A stretch of 64,000 nucleotides of DNA from Hypomesus transpacificus. Its lineage: Eukaryota; Chordata; Actinopteri; Osmeriformes; Osmeridae. The translations under genes were made by a program, and so were the position numbers. The stretch lies in NCBI RefSeq assembly GCF_021917145.1, contig NC_061081.1, forward strand, positions 6,384,777-6,448,776, in the 5' to 3' direction. Below, one piece after another: positions 24,960 to 37,939 of this stretch; positions within the stretch are counted from its first letter, which is position 1; each line of letters starts with the position of its first letter. The notes below the pieces were generated by a model that did no database searches, was not told the DNA's origin, and saw only the letters and a list, made by a program, of their open reading frames with translations.

Positions 24960-27900
24960 ATGCTCTCTTCTATGCTGGGGATCTGTATCCTACTAATATG
25001 TCTGCAACAGTGCGGTTATGTTCACGGTAAGTAGTCGAAGAAATCAGTTTCGTTTGCGGTAGTAATACTCTTCTTATGAGTAAGATAGCAAGACCCAAGG
25101 GGTTTTGTTTTCACTACACCTGCCGTTGCCTCTCCCTGGGAATCTCATCGTTAATTCCCACTTCAACCTTGATTTCTTTCTGTAGGGATCCGCACAGTGG
25201 CAACATGTAGGCTATTGTCATGGCAATTCTGTATGATGCGTATAATGCTTTATTAATAGGCTCAGATAATCATTTGGCCTACATTCGTCCAGTCACTTTA
25301 TTATAGCTTTCAATACGCGGGGAAGGAAGGCGACTGGGCCCATGTTTGTCAAGGATTTAGCGGGACAAATTATTGCATAATTGGCTATTTAAATAGTCAG
25401 CGTTAAAGCCAAAGGAAAAACCCTGGCTCGTGAAGCACCGTTTTTGTATTCGGTGTGTTCACAAGCAGCCGCTGTAAGTAGACTGGATTTGTCAGCGCGT
25501 TTAATGTAGGGTATGGATGTATTCCTTAGCTGTAGGCCAAGGCTTCTCTGGTTCAGTGTGGTCTATGAAACAACTGGACGAGGCCGTGCAGCACTGCATC
25601 CCCCGCTGTGGTGACAGGGAAAGGGGTGGGGGTAGGGGGAGGCAGCAGTGAATTTACCCGAAGCAGGTGAAATCAATTATTGGCAGAGTAGCGGTGTCCT
25701 AGTCTGTAGGCAACGACATGTATCCCATAGTAACCGAGTCCGAGATAGCTCAAGCGTATCTACTAGGTGTGCTTCCAGAGCGAATTGGAACATTTTCTAT
25801 AAACCTTGAAAAGGACATTGGTTACAGCGTCATGATGAGATGCGCTTTTTGTCATGGTCTGGCTCACACGGACTGCAGCCTTGTTGGTGAATTGAGGGAG
25901 ACGCTACGCAGATTACAGCCCATTCCCGCTGCTCTGATTCTAATGGAGATGTAGAGGCTGTTCCTTGTGGTGTATTGTTGTGATGCTCTGCTCCAGGCTT
26001 GCCGCTGTGGATGAGGTGCGCTCCCAGCCCCGGCTCGTTGTCTGCGGGCCCGGGGCAGAGGGAGGGAGCGAGAGGGGCGGGTGAAAGGGGAGGGGGAAAG
26101 TTACAAGCGCGTAGCCACTGTGACGGGAGTGGGTAAAATGTCAAATGGTTGCTTTGACCCCTAATATAAAGTCATAACCTACAAACAATTTTATATTCGT
26201 TTTATTAGGCCCATTAAACGGACATAAACCGTTTTGAAAACTGCTGTGATCAAAAGCAGGAAGCCATAAAAGCATCAATGGAGCTAGAATACACTGATAG
26301 ACCGCATAGTCTCTCTTTTCCTCCCAGTCAGTGTCAATTATACTCTACCTCCCTCGTATCTTTCCCATTTTGATTTGACAAAAAAAAACAATACCTCTGA
26401 GGTTGTCAATACCCCCCCGCGCACACACACACCCACACCCACACACACACACACACACACACACAGTGATGTGGGAGTGGGGGGGCATGGTCAGGGGGGG
26501 CTAGCCGGCATGTTCTCCTCTCAGACTAGCAAGCAAAGCAGCACCACAGGAGATGTGATGAGTCGTCTCTTTTGACTGTGCGAACATGCCTGCTTGCACA
26601 ACACACAAGTCCCAGAACACACACACACACACTCCACCACACACCAGCCCCACTCCCTCCCCTGTAACACCACAAACCCCACCCCACCCCCCACCCCATC
26701 CTCATGCTAGCCTCACTGTCCTAACAGCAGTGGAGGAATTCAGTAGCTTCACATGAGGTTGTGTGTGTTGGTGGGTGGGGGGGGGGGGGGGTAGAGGAGG
26801 TTAGCAGCACGTGTTTCCTGGTGCATTTGTCCACATCAGCACCTTGGCCTGTGGGCCCTCAGGACCTGGCTTCATTATCCGAGTCGTGTGAACGTGGTGG
26901 CCTCTCGTGTAGGACCACTCGCCCTCAGGTGGGAACTGGTCGTGTGTGTGAACCACCTCTGCTGCAGGGGTCTAACCCGGCTGTGTGTGTGTCTCAGGGT
27001 CCAGGGCAGAATGTGACCCCAGCCAGTTCCAGTGTGGGAACGGCCGCTGCATCCCCTCCGTGTGGCAGTGCGACGGGGACGAGGACTGCTCCGACGGCAG
27101 CGACGAGAACACGTGTGGTGAGACGACAGCCCAATGGCTTTCCCTTCCACCAGCTTTCCCATCGAGGACGTTTCCCTTCTTACACTATGGCAGACACACA
27201 AAGAAACAATCTTTCTCTCACACACACACACACACGCACCCATTCCATTCTCTGTACAACCTTTTAAATGTCAGATATTATTACCATGGAGACACACCAC
27301 TGGCAGCATTTTCAACCAGTGTTAAGGTCTTGTGATTGGCTGTGTTACCTCTTTGTATATCCCAGCATGCCTCAGTTCTGTGTGACCTGGCATGGCGGAG
27401 GTTTCCAGAGCTAAATATGGCTGTGACACAGACCTGTCTCTGGAGGCATCGGTGCCCCCTCCTGTACACCACCTCTCTTTCCTCTTCCTCCCAATCTCTT
27501 CCTTTTCCTCCGTTTCTGCCGGAATCTGGGTCATGTGAGACTGGATGGATAGATGGAGGGAGAGAGGGAGAGGGGAGGGGAGGACTTGGCACAGAACATG
27601 TATGCAGACTCTTCCTGCAGGACTAATGAAATGATGTGTTTGGTAACAGTTAGATTACCTGCCCATTTGATTGTCCCATGTCATCTCCCTCTACTGCCTA
27701 CCTCAACCCTAGGTTGGGTTTAATTGCACAGGATTGTCTCCAGAGCCCTCTGCACTGTGAGGGAAAGGACATGAGGCTGCAAGGGGGGGACGACGACATG
27801 GTTCTTGTTTGGAACACAGGCTATCTGTCTGACTGCTGCATGCTGTGTCATCCTAACTTGTGTTTGTGTGTGTTGCCTAGTGAGAAAGACGTGTGCAGAG

Positions 27901-30900
27901 ATGGACTTTGTGTGCCAGAATGGCCAGTGTGTCCCCAAGAGGTGGCACTGCGACGGCGAGCCGGACTGTGAAGATGGATCGGACGAGAGCGTGGAAGTCT
28001 GCCGTAAGTTCTCCCGGAACATTCCTTTGGAACTCTGTCCTTCAGTCAGACCCTCTACCATGTTATACTGTTCTAAATTTGATCCGGCCTAAAGTGCCAA
28101 GTATCTCTCTCAGACAGATGGTTCCAGAGCTGGCAGTTATACTGGTGGTGCATGTGCTTCTCTGGCGTACGCACACACACACACGTACACGTCGGTCAGC
28201 CCACACATTCTGATAATTCTGCTTTGTTTGACCAGCTGTTGGAACCGTTCTGTCAGCTGTGTGTGTGGGTAACCTTTTATAGTAAGCTGCACTTTCTGTG
28301 AACTCTTGAGCTGTGCTGTGTGCACTGCCTGTAGCCACTTGTCACCATGTCCCTCATAACTTATTCACGGTGCGTGTCCTGTCTGGGAAGGAGAGACTTC
28401 ATGTCAGAAGCCAACCCCTTCTGACTGGATCCTGGAGGAGACGGTGAGAGACGCGGGTCTGGTTCAGTGAGCTTTCCAGCTGTTTCTCTAGTGTTCTCCC
28501 CCCCCCCGCCCCTCTCCCTCCAGCCCTGTCGTGTCGAAGGCCTTCCGGCCCATCAGTCCTTGTCCTGTTTGAAGGCTAACTACCAGTGAGGGTGTGGAGG
28601 ATCAATAGATCCATACCCCTCATCTGGGAGAGGGGATCTGATGCTCCTCCGAGCGTGCTCCTCTGGGGTCTAATGGTCTGGCACTGGTGGATGTAGCCGT
28701 ACCAAAATCTATAACACACTCACACTCACACACTCGCTGTAGGTATTGAGAGCACTCCACAATCTCAGTCAAGACCTTGGTGAAAGCACATACATCAATC
28801 AGCATGGCCCCTGCTGTATTGATCCTGTAATGTATCACATTGGCTTGATAACATGCGTTTGCTGGATTTCTTGGACTGGATGTCCAACTGGATGCATTAA
28901 CTCTGTGCTCAGCTGGCCTGGAACACGCTCTCAGGCCAGTGAGTCAGTATTTCCTGCCCCTGTGGTGCAATCAGATGCCAGGACGTGTCGTGTGAATGAG
29001 TTCAGCTGTGGCGCAGGCTCCACCCAGTGCATCCCCGTGTTCTGGAAGTGTGACGGAGAGAAGGACTGTGACAACGGAGAGGACGAGTTTAACTGTGGTG
29101 AGTCTCTGTGGCCTGTCTCTGTGGCCTGTCTCTGTGGGTTGTCTCTGTGGGCTGTCTCTGTGGACTGTCTCTGACCCTGCTACTTCACCCCCTTATCTCT
29201 TTCTGGGTCGTTTTGGGAGGAAACCGTATGGCTGAATGGAATGTGCCGATAACTGTTTCTCCTTTTGAGTTGCTCCTATTGAGACTTTCCGCCCCCCCTC
29301 CCCCTCCTCCTCCTTCCCAGGTAACATCACCTGTGCTCCCCTGGAGTTCACCTGCGCCAGCGGCCGCTGCATTTCTCGCAACTTTGTGTGCAACGCCGAG
29401 GACGACTGCGGGGACGGCAGCGACGAGCAGGACTGCTCGCCGTCCTCCTGCGCGCCCTCCGAGTTCCCGTGCGGCAACGCCACCTGCATCCCCGCCAGCT
29501 GGGTGTGCGACGACGACGTGGACTGTGAGGACCAATCGGACGAGTCCCCTCAGCGCTGCGGCCGCCACCCCACGCCGCCAGCCAAGTGCTCGTCCAGCGA
29601 GACGCAGTGCGGCTCCGGGGAGTGTATACACAGGAAGTGGCGTTGCGACGGAGATCCCGACTGCAAGGATAGCAGCGACGAGGCCAACTGTCGTAAGTTT
29701 GCTCGGGTCTGCTCCCTGCTCGGATGAGATGATTTGCGTTCATGGAATGTATGCAAAGGATGGGTTCAATGGGTAGTTGGTTACAACCAGGTGAACTAGC
29801 GATGCTGTTTCTCTCCCCAGCTGTGCGTACCTGCAGGTCAGACCAGTTCAAGTGTGAGGACAGCAACTGTATCCATGGCAGCAGACAGTGTAATGGTCTG
29901 CGGGACTGTGCAGACGGATCGGATGAAGTGAATTGTAAAAACTGTAAGTGGCATGTTTAGGATGGTTCTCATGTTCAGGGGCATTTGCATGCACTTGCAT
30001 CATTTCACTGTGCGCACACACACACACCATATTCCTAGTGATTCTCAGACACTCTCTGCTTGGACCCTGCCCAACCATGTCTCCCCCCTCAGTGACCCAG
30101 TGTAACGGACCAGACAAATTCAAGTGCCGTAGTGGAGAGTGTATCGAGATGAGCAAGGTGTGCAACAAGGCCCGGGACTGTCCTGACTGGAGCGATGAGC
30201 CTATTAAAGAGTGCAGTAAGTACCAGTCACTAATGACATAATGACATACAACTGGACACCGTGTCTGTAACCCTGTGGGAGGGTGGGGGTGTAACCGTGT
30301 GGGAGGGGGGGGATGTAACCGTGTGTGGGGGGGAGTGTAACTGTGAGGGGGTTGTGGCGATGACTCCTGCGTTGCTCTGCTGCAGACCTAAACGAGTGTC
30401 TCCTGAACAACGGAGGCTGCTCACACATCTGCAGGGACATGGTGATTGGCTACGAGTGTGACTGCACCCCCGGATTGCAGCTCATCGACCGCAAGACCTG
30501 TGGGGGTGAGGGGGACATAAACCAATATATACTACACATGTATACCTATGCTGCGACATGTAAACCTAGTACAAGGCTGTGAGACAAGAGAACCGATAAG
30601 AGAAAATGCCCTAAAAATCATTCATCTTCTGTCCCTCCTTCCTTACCTCCATCTCTCCACTGCCCCCTCTGTATTCCTGCCCTCTTCTGCAGACATAAAC
30701 GAGTGTCTGAACCCCGGCATCTGTAGTCAGATCTGCATAAACCTGAAGGGGGGCTACAAGTGCGAGTGTCACAACGGCTACCAGATGGACCCCACCACCG
30801 GAGTCTGCAAGGCCGTGGGTACGCTGACCTTTCACCTCCCTGGGTGCAGAAACAGCTGTGACTTCCTGTGGCAGAGTGCAGCGCCCAGCCTGGACCGCTG

Positions 30901-32387
30901 GGCTGCTGTTCTGGACCGAGGCTGCAGCAGGATGGGGGTGAAGGGGGGGGGGGGGGGCAACAACACGGCCATTGTTTCTCATGATAATAAAAGAATGTTG
31001 TGTTCAGGAGTATCAGTGACCATCTTTGTTGACTGTTTCTTTAACCCCCCCCCCTTATCTATCTCTCACACACCCCCTCCCACCAGGTAAGGAACCCTGT
31101 CTGATTTTCACCAACCGCCGGGACATCCGGAAGCTGGGTCTGGAGCGGAGGGAGTACACCCAGATTGTGGAACAGCTCAGGAACACGGTGGCCTTGGACG
31201 CCGACTTCAACCAACAGAGGATCTTCTGGGCCGACCTGGGACAGCGCGCCATCTACAGGTGCTTACATGTCACTGCGGGTTTGCTAACAGGTAGAAACCT
31301 CGACAGCAGTCCATAGCGCTGACCTTGCCCCTGTTCCCTCCCATCCCCGTCCTGCTTAGCTCGGCCCTGGACCGGCGAGGAGACGTGCGTGCGGTCGGAA
31401 ATCACACCAAGGTCATCGACAACATCCAGACGCCGGTCGGCATCGCTGTGGACTGGATCTACAAGAACATCTACTGGTCCGACCTTGGGACAAAGAGCAT
31501 CGCCGTGGCCAACTTCAATGGAACCAAGCGAAAGGTCCTCTTCAACAAGGGCTTGAAGGAACCAGCCTCCATCGCTGTGGACCCTCTCTCTGGGTACGAC
31601 AAATGTCGTAGCAGGAGACCCTTCACCTTCCTAACTGGTGGTGATTTGCTTTGTGTATGGTGGTAACCTATATCTTACTTCCTCTATGGTGATGTTGACT
31701 TCCTGTCTGGTTATGATTCAGCTTCCTGTACTGGTCGGACTGGGGTGAGCCTGCTAAGATAGAAAAGTCTGGCATGAATGGAGTGGACCGCCAGGTTCTG
31801 GTGGACACAGACATCCAGTGGCCCAATGGCATCACCCTGGGTGAGTCACAACAAGGAAGGCTGAGGAGGTTAACCTTTGAATAAGACAAGGAAAGGTTTA
31901 TAGGACGTTATATTTGAGTCATAGTTGAGTTGATGTGGTGCAACTGGTTTGTCAAGTGTGGGAGGACCCATTATAGGCCAGTCTCTAGTCCTTCCCAGTA
32001 AATCCCTGTCACACAGTTCTGTATTCCCCTCAAGGTGTGTGTGTTTGTGTCAGGAGTCCCCCCTTCTCTGTGATGAAGCGTTGTGAGGGCCCGTCTCCAC
32101 AGCTTGCTCAGAAGAACTGACTAATGTGATCATGAGTCTAATCTGTGTTGATCTGTCCTCTCCCAGACCTCATCAAGAGCCGTCTGTACTGGGTGGACTC
32201 CAAGCTGCACATGCTCTGTAGCGTGGACCTGAACGGGGACAACAGGAGGAAAGTGCTCCAGTCGTCAGACTACCTGGCTCACCCCTTCGCTCTCACGGTC
32301 TTCGAGGTACGCTCTCCTGGGTCAGGGTTTGAATAGCAGAGCTCTTTGGAGTCCCTCTAAATCTGCTGTGCTCCAGGATCCTGCTCA

Positions 32388-32421
<34 letters not shown>

Positions 32422-35400
32422 AGGACCGTGTGTTCTGGACGGACGGGGAGAACGAGGCCATCTACGGAGCCAACAAGTTCACAGGGTCAGACGTGGTGAC
32501 ACTGGCCAGCAACCTGAACGAGCCCCAGGATATTATAGTCTACCACGAGCTCATCCAGCTGTCTGGTAAGCACACTGCACACTCCACCGGAGCTGTGTGG
32601 GAAGCATTCCACATCGCCATCTTTCAGTATGAGTTCTGAGGTGGGGAAATGGGTGTCTTATGCCCCCTTCTCCCCCCCGACTTCCCACAGGTACCAACTG
32701 GTGCAGTGAGAAGGGGGAGAACGGGGGCTGTAGCTTCATGTGCCTCCCGGCCCCCCAGATCAACAAACACTCTCCCAAGTTCACCTGTGTGTGTCCCGGG
32801 GACCAGGACCTGTCTGCAGACGGCCTCCGCTGCCGACCAGGTGAGACGCGCCCACACACCCCGCCTTCCACCCTGGAGTGTGGCTGGGCAGGATGGGGGG
32901 GGGGGGGGTTTACGCTGGTCAATAAGGGGTTGAACTTTTGTTAAATTGTTTTTCAAACTGGAAATGTTGTTCTGGGCTGCTTGGAGAGGGCTCTTGTTTC
33001 TATTTGGTTTAGCCGAGTGCGTATGGGAAGCTGTACTGCTCGCTCCTCTTGGCTCTTCTCTGGTCATGGGTTCCTCATTTCGAAGTCCTCAGATGTCACC
33101 AGGCTTTTACACTCTCGCTAACTGCTCAACGTGCCACCCAGGCACAGAATGGTGTGTGAGATGTGGTGATGAGGAGGGGGTCGGAGAAGGGAGAGGGACG
33201 GCTGTCAGTTGGATGAATACTGAATAGTTTTGTTCAAAGCTTTCAGCTGTGATCCTGAGGGGTAGTCTCAGCCTCGGACTAAAGGGTGAATGGTGCCCGT
33301 TTCAGGGAGGGCAAGGGGGAGGGCTTGACATTGGGTCATTGTGTGTGGCGCTCGTAAAGTATCCAGGATTTGAGAGGATAAGCTGGCGAGTTGGGCGGCA
33401 CTGGGCAGAACTATTCGTCTTGATCTGTGGAGCTGCATGGACTCCAGCCCGAAGCGGAGGGAGGGAGGGAGGGACACTTTCTAGATGTGAGCCGACATGT
33501 TTTGACTCGTCCAATCATCTCCTCTCCCTTCCTGCTGCTCGTCCATCTCTTCTCCCTCCTAGTCCACTCATCTCCTTTCCCTTTGATCTCCTCTCCCTCT
33601 TTGATGCTCGTCCAATCATCATCTCTCCTTGAAGTCCTCATGCTAATGGCCTGGGTGTGCTGCTTGGTCTGGTTGGTCTGCTTGGCTGCACATTTACCTG
33701 CTTCTAGCTAGGATACAGCATAGTCCTATGACATCAGCGGTTGCATGGCAGGTGAAGGCTGGTTCTGTCTCTAGTTGTCTAGTTAGTACAGTGGTTCTCA
33801 ACCCTGGTCCTCAGGACACCCCTGTCCTGCATGTTTTAGATGTTTCCCTGCTCCAACACACCTGATTCAAATGAATAGGTTGTTATCCAGCTCTGCAGAA
33901 GCCTGCTTATGACCATTCATTTGAATCAGTTGCAGGACAGGGGTGCCCTGAGGACCAGGGTTGGGAACCACTGGTCAAGTATGTCAGATAATACCCTGCC
34001 AAAGCATTCCTCTGCTCTCTTATGACAGTGGCCTCTCCCCCTCCCGCAGAGGATGCTGGGAAAGCGCTGATGCGTCCGCCAGCAGGTAATCCCCCTACAC
34101 CTGCATAAACCCTGGCTGTGGACTGGGAAGCACTGGGAGTTGTAGTCCTTTTAAGCAGAGGCTGTACTGGTCATTGTAGTGCACGTTATCCATGTTGTGT
34201 AGGCCTTCTGGCAGTTGTACTCTTAAGCAGTGATTTTACTGGTAGTTGTATTGTCTATTTTTACTAGGAGTTGAACCGATTTGTAGTCCATTCACCACAA
34301 TCACCTCTTCTAAACTACTGATGAGATGTTCATTTTGGCCCTGGTGAGGGTTCCACTACCAGTTTGGGATTCAGCCATACCGTCTTATTGCACAGGGCCA
34401 AGTTGGCAGTGCCAGGATGTAGAATGCCTCTGGGCAGAGACTGGGGCCAGGCTATGGTGGCAGGGAACAGAGGCAGCTCTAGAGGCAGAATAGAGCTTAC
34501 ACAAAACTCGCTTATCTGTCTTTCCCTCCCTCTCTTCCATTCACCTACTGTTTACCAGTCATGTCACTCCCTGTCGCACTCTGAAACGCTCTCTCTTACT
34601 GATCTGTGTGTGTTTGCTAGCTCTGATGTCTGGTCTGTGTGCTAGCTCTGTTCCCATGTGGTCTGATCTGGGCTGCCTACTGTGTTGCAGAGGCCAACGT
34701 GAGCACATCCATCCATGAGGTCGACTCTACAGCTCGAGGGTCTGCTGCTGCGTGGGCCATCCTACCCGTCTGTGAGTGGCTCTTTCTCCCTCTCCTCCCT
34801 CCACTCACACTGTGTATAATCACACACCCGCCCTCCCCTCCCCCCGCAGTGTTGCTGGCCATGGCAGTGGCTGGAGGATACCTCATGTGGAGGAACTGGC
34901 AGCTGAAGAACCAGAAGAGCATGAACTTTGACAACCCCGTCTACCTGAAGACCACCGAGGAGGACCTGAACATCGACATCACCCGCCACAGCTCCACCGT
35001 GGGCCACACGTACCCTGCCGTGAGTAGGCTGTCAGCTCCACCCACCCTGCAAGGACTAGCCTATCAGCTCCCACCATAGGACATGCCTGGTTCAGTTGCC
35101 CCTTGTAACAAGGTTGAGATGGGTTATTAGGGTCTAGATTGGTTGCCATAGCACCACAGTGAGGTGACTGGAGTCCACAGTTATGGATGCCCTTGTGACC
35201 TGGTAATTGTCATGCTCAGTGATGCTCCAAAGCCAGACACCAGTTGCCCTGGAATCAGCTTCGCTTAAGGGACTCAGTCAGCTCCCTTGTCACCCAGACA
35301 GACCACCCTAAGCCTCAAATTGGTTAATAGGTTGATTCTCTTACCACTCATTGTGCTCTCACTAACTGGTGTTCAATCCTGGTCCTCGTGCCCCACCTGC

Positions 35401-35622
35401 CCTGCATGTTTTAGACGTTTCCCCGCTCCACACACCTCATTCAAATGAATGGGTCATTATCAGGCTTCTGCTGAGCTTGATAAGGACCCATTCATGTGAC
35501 CATCGAAAACGTGCAGGGTAGGGGGGCACGAGCACCAGGATGGAGAATCATGTGCACTAACCCTGTCCTTTGCCCTCTCCCTGCAGATCTCAGTGGTTAA
35601 CACAGATGATGACCTCACCTAA
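24960..35622 (+). CDS. vldlr: Very low density lipoprotein receptor
   Basis: Type I endocytic receptor for apoE lipoproteins and for reelin. Nineteen coding exons: 24960-25026, 26998-27117, 27881-28003, 28975-29097, 29321-29692, 29821-29943, 30093-30215, 30386-30505, 30693-30818, 31087-31258, 31360-31593, 31722-31840, 32167-32306, 32424-32565, 32691-32840, 34050-34085, 34691-34771, 34850-35019, 35587-35622. Phases agree and give 858 residues (human 873). Order: signal peptide ([20 protein letters not shown]); eight LDLR class A repeats with the Ca-binding DGSDE-type motif, three of them in the 372-bp exon; two EGF modules ([23 protein letters not shown]); a six-blade YWTD propeller (IFWADLG, IYWSDLG, LYWSDWG, LYWVD, VFWTDG); a third EGF module; a short linker; a transmembrane helix; and a tail with the FDNPVY endocytosis signal ending TDDDLT. 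Eight A repeats and the tail fit VLDLR rather than LDLR or LRP8. The 36-bp exon at 34050 is the least certain. Confidence 0.97.
25027..26997 (+). other. vldlr intron 1
   Basis: A 2-kb intron with no recognised gene. It contains a GC-rich patch around 26020-26110, an interrupted CA microsatellite at about 26420-26465, C-rich sequence near 26640-26700, and a G run at about 26779-26791. A 78-codon open frame at 25718-25954 has no recognisable domain and is not called. Confidence 0.7.
32841..34049. other. vldlr intron 15
   Basis: The largest downstream intron of vldlr, without recognisable exons. It carries a G run at about 32895, a pyrimidine-rich stretch with repeated CTCGTCCAATCATCTCCT-like phrases at about 33500-33620, and the palindromic MITE at 33789-33973. 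Confidence 0.7.
33789..33973. mobile_element. Palindromic MITE, copy 1
   Basis: A 185-bp fold-back element. The left arm starts CAGTGGTTCTCAACCCTGGT and the right arm ends ACCAGGGTTGGGAACCACTG, its near-perfect inverted complement. The interior contains CCTGCATGTTTTAGATGTTT. The flanks share only AGTA at matching positions, so a target duplication cannot be defined. It lies in vldlr intron 15. Confidence 0.75.
35365..35552. mobile_element. Palindromic MITE, copy 2 (diverged)
   Basis: A second copy of the element at 33789. The shared phrases are CCTGCATGTTTTAGACGTTT, CATTCAAATGAATGGGT and the inverted CACGAGCACCAGGATGGAGAA end. It is more diverged, with terminal mismatches. It lies in the last intron of vldlr, about 1.4 kb from copy 1. 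Confidence 0.65.
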
Positions 35623-36470
35623 CCGATTTTTTTCAACACTCCCGGGCAGTTTACTGCACCTTTGGTTACTGTGCCAACGGCTGCTCCAGCGACCATATGC
35701 CTTCAGAAGTGCATTAGCTTGTTGTTGTTCATCAGGGGTAGCGGACTTATCTGTCATGTGTGAATGTGCTAATGATCTAAATCACACACGGTATGTCCAA
35801 AGTTTGTTGGGATCCTGGGGGTGTGGCCTCTCAAATCCTCACCTCTTCCTTCCCCGTCCCCCAATCATGTGTCAAAGATTCTATTCCGGCCTTCTCTTAA
35901 GGTCATAGGTCAATCTGGTTGCTAGGTGATGCGGGGGGTCTACCAAGCGACGCAGTCTTTGTGAATATTTGAATATTTATGAGAAGACGCATTTTAGACT
36001 GAATTGTCTGTAAAGATGTAAGTTTTGTTTTTCTATTTAAGTGCATTACCTCCAGACCTGCTTCTCCAGCTCGTCTCTGTGCTGAGGCCCAAGCAGGAGA
36101 GCAGTGGTACACTACAGCATTTGTAAACATTGTACAGCCCCCCCCCCCCACCACCACCAAGACCAGAATCAGGACTCTGATGCACTTTGATCTAACGCTC
36201 CTCCACTGTAAATAAGATTGTATACATTTGACTGAAATCAATTTTTGCAATGGTTGGTCATAGTACCATGGGTAGAGTAAGATGTATTTAGAAAAATGAA
36301 AAATGAAAAAATTGAAAAAGAAAAACATTTGTTAAACTATTTTCTATGTTTGTGTGCCGTCTCTGTGACTTTTCTAGCCTTGTACAGGGGGGGTTGAAAC
36401 GCTCTGTATCGTGGAGAAACTGATTTGCAATCACTTCAAATTAAAACAAGATCCACAGTTATTCAGCCCT
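35623..36470 (+). other. vldlr: vldlr 3' UTR with poly(A) signal
   Basis: The sequence after the vldlr stop carries a C run at about 36140 and an A-rich stretch near 36290-36330. An ATTAAA hexamer at 36440-36445 is the best candidate for the polyadenylation signal. No gene is present. Confidence 0.5.
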
Positions 36471-37790
36471 CGAGTCCTGTCTGTTTTCAAAACTAGAGAC
36501 CTATGGACACATGCTATTCAAATGTATATTGTGCCATGGTACATTATGCGATGCTATTTAAATGTATATTGTGCTGTGCTAGTCAACAGATTCTCCAAGA
36601 GTAAGGGAGAGCAAAGGCAGGTGGCAGTATTCATCTTTTGATAAACACTTAATTCCCCAGGAACGCTGCTGCTCTGGTGACAGACTGGTGCTCCATGTAA
36701 ACAAGAACGGATGGGCGTACATGCATGACACGTCATGCTGACCACAACTCTGGTCTTCATCCATTCAATACAGACACATTGAAAGCTAACTGACATACAC
36801 AAAATACGCGCCACACGCACACAAAGGGTTGAAGATTTGTTAGCACCTGTATAATGAGCGGCTACGTCTATTTGGTAACTAGTTTGGATTAAAGGTTCCT
36901 TGTGAAGGTTACATAGCAGCAGGAGAACCAGGCCCAGACAGGTGGTACTTCCACCGACCACACAGCCAGGCTGTTGGCAAAACAGCTAGGATCCATAAGG
37001 GTGGTCCTGGGTCATGTGTTTTAGAATACACACACTCACAAGCACATACGGTAAACACACTGTCTCTCGTGTGTTAGTGCTGCCGGAGATATTCTTCTTG
37101 TGTTTCCCAGATTATACTAATCCCTGAGTGACGAGCCAGCTGTTTTAAGATATTCACCAGCTGCACATCTCATATCCTAAACCTATCACATCACAGGGAA
37201 GCAGCTTTGCGTGTGTGTGTTTGTGTGTATGTGCATGTGATGGGGGGGGTTAGTTTTTCACTGAGAGCCAGGAGGATTGGTGGTTAAACCAGGAAGTGGT
37301 TAAGGTTAATGCATATGGACCAGTACCAATAGAGTAGAAAACCAAGAGGCACGAGGAGACTATGGAACTCCACTGTTTAAAAAATGATGTTTGCTGCAGA
37401 ACTTCAAACTGCTCTCCAAACTACAGGATTTAGGATTGTACAGGTCACAAACCCAGTCCCACATGATTGTACAGATCACAAACACAGTCCTAGAGGATTA
37501 TTTTATAGTAGGTCAACACGAAAAGATCAGGAGCTGAAGGAATCGTTTTGAAGAATCTAAATCTAATCATCCTCATACTGTTTATTAATACTCTACTGGC
37601 AGCAGGATGGAGGACGAGTATTATAGAGACGTCCTCGACTAGACACGATAGGAGGAGAGGACGTGAGGGGAGGAGAGAGGGATAATAGCACATGAAACTT
37701 TAAGCGCCCACATCCTCTCAGTCAGCAACATTAGACGGTCACAGCTGCATCTCTCTGTGAGTCACTTCTCTGTGTTGTGTTTGTCATACC

Positions 37791-37821
<31 letters not shown>

Positions 37822-37939
37822 CAAACCTGCGGAATGCCTCCCCACAGGCAGTGAGCCGCGGCCGGGCCGGCAGGCGGACACACACTCTCACACACTCTTA
37901 CACACTCTCACACACTCTCACACAACCAACACAGACACC
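36471..37939. other. Intergenic region and kcnv2 5' flank
   Basis: No gene is apparent. Just upstream of the kcnv2 ATG are a TG microsatellite (about 37792-37815) and repeated ACACTCTCAC units (about 37876-37925) that would lie in the 5' UTR. CRX/OTX-type cores CTAATCC (37117-37123) and GGATTA (37495-37500) occur upstream. Confidence 0.5.

Noticed and set aside
25718-25954. 78-codon frame in vldlr intron 1
   Set aside because: No homology recognised, no conserved context and the frame is short enough to occur by chance.
24960-35622. Assignment to lrp8 or ldlr instead of vldlr
   Set aside because: Eight class A repeats, the short tail ending TDDDLT directly after the FDNPVY region, and the kcnv2/pum3 neighbours all favour vldlr; lrp8 has a longer proline-rich tail and ldlr has seven repeats.
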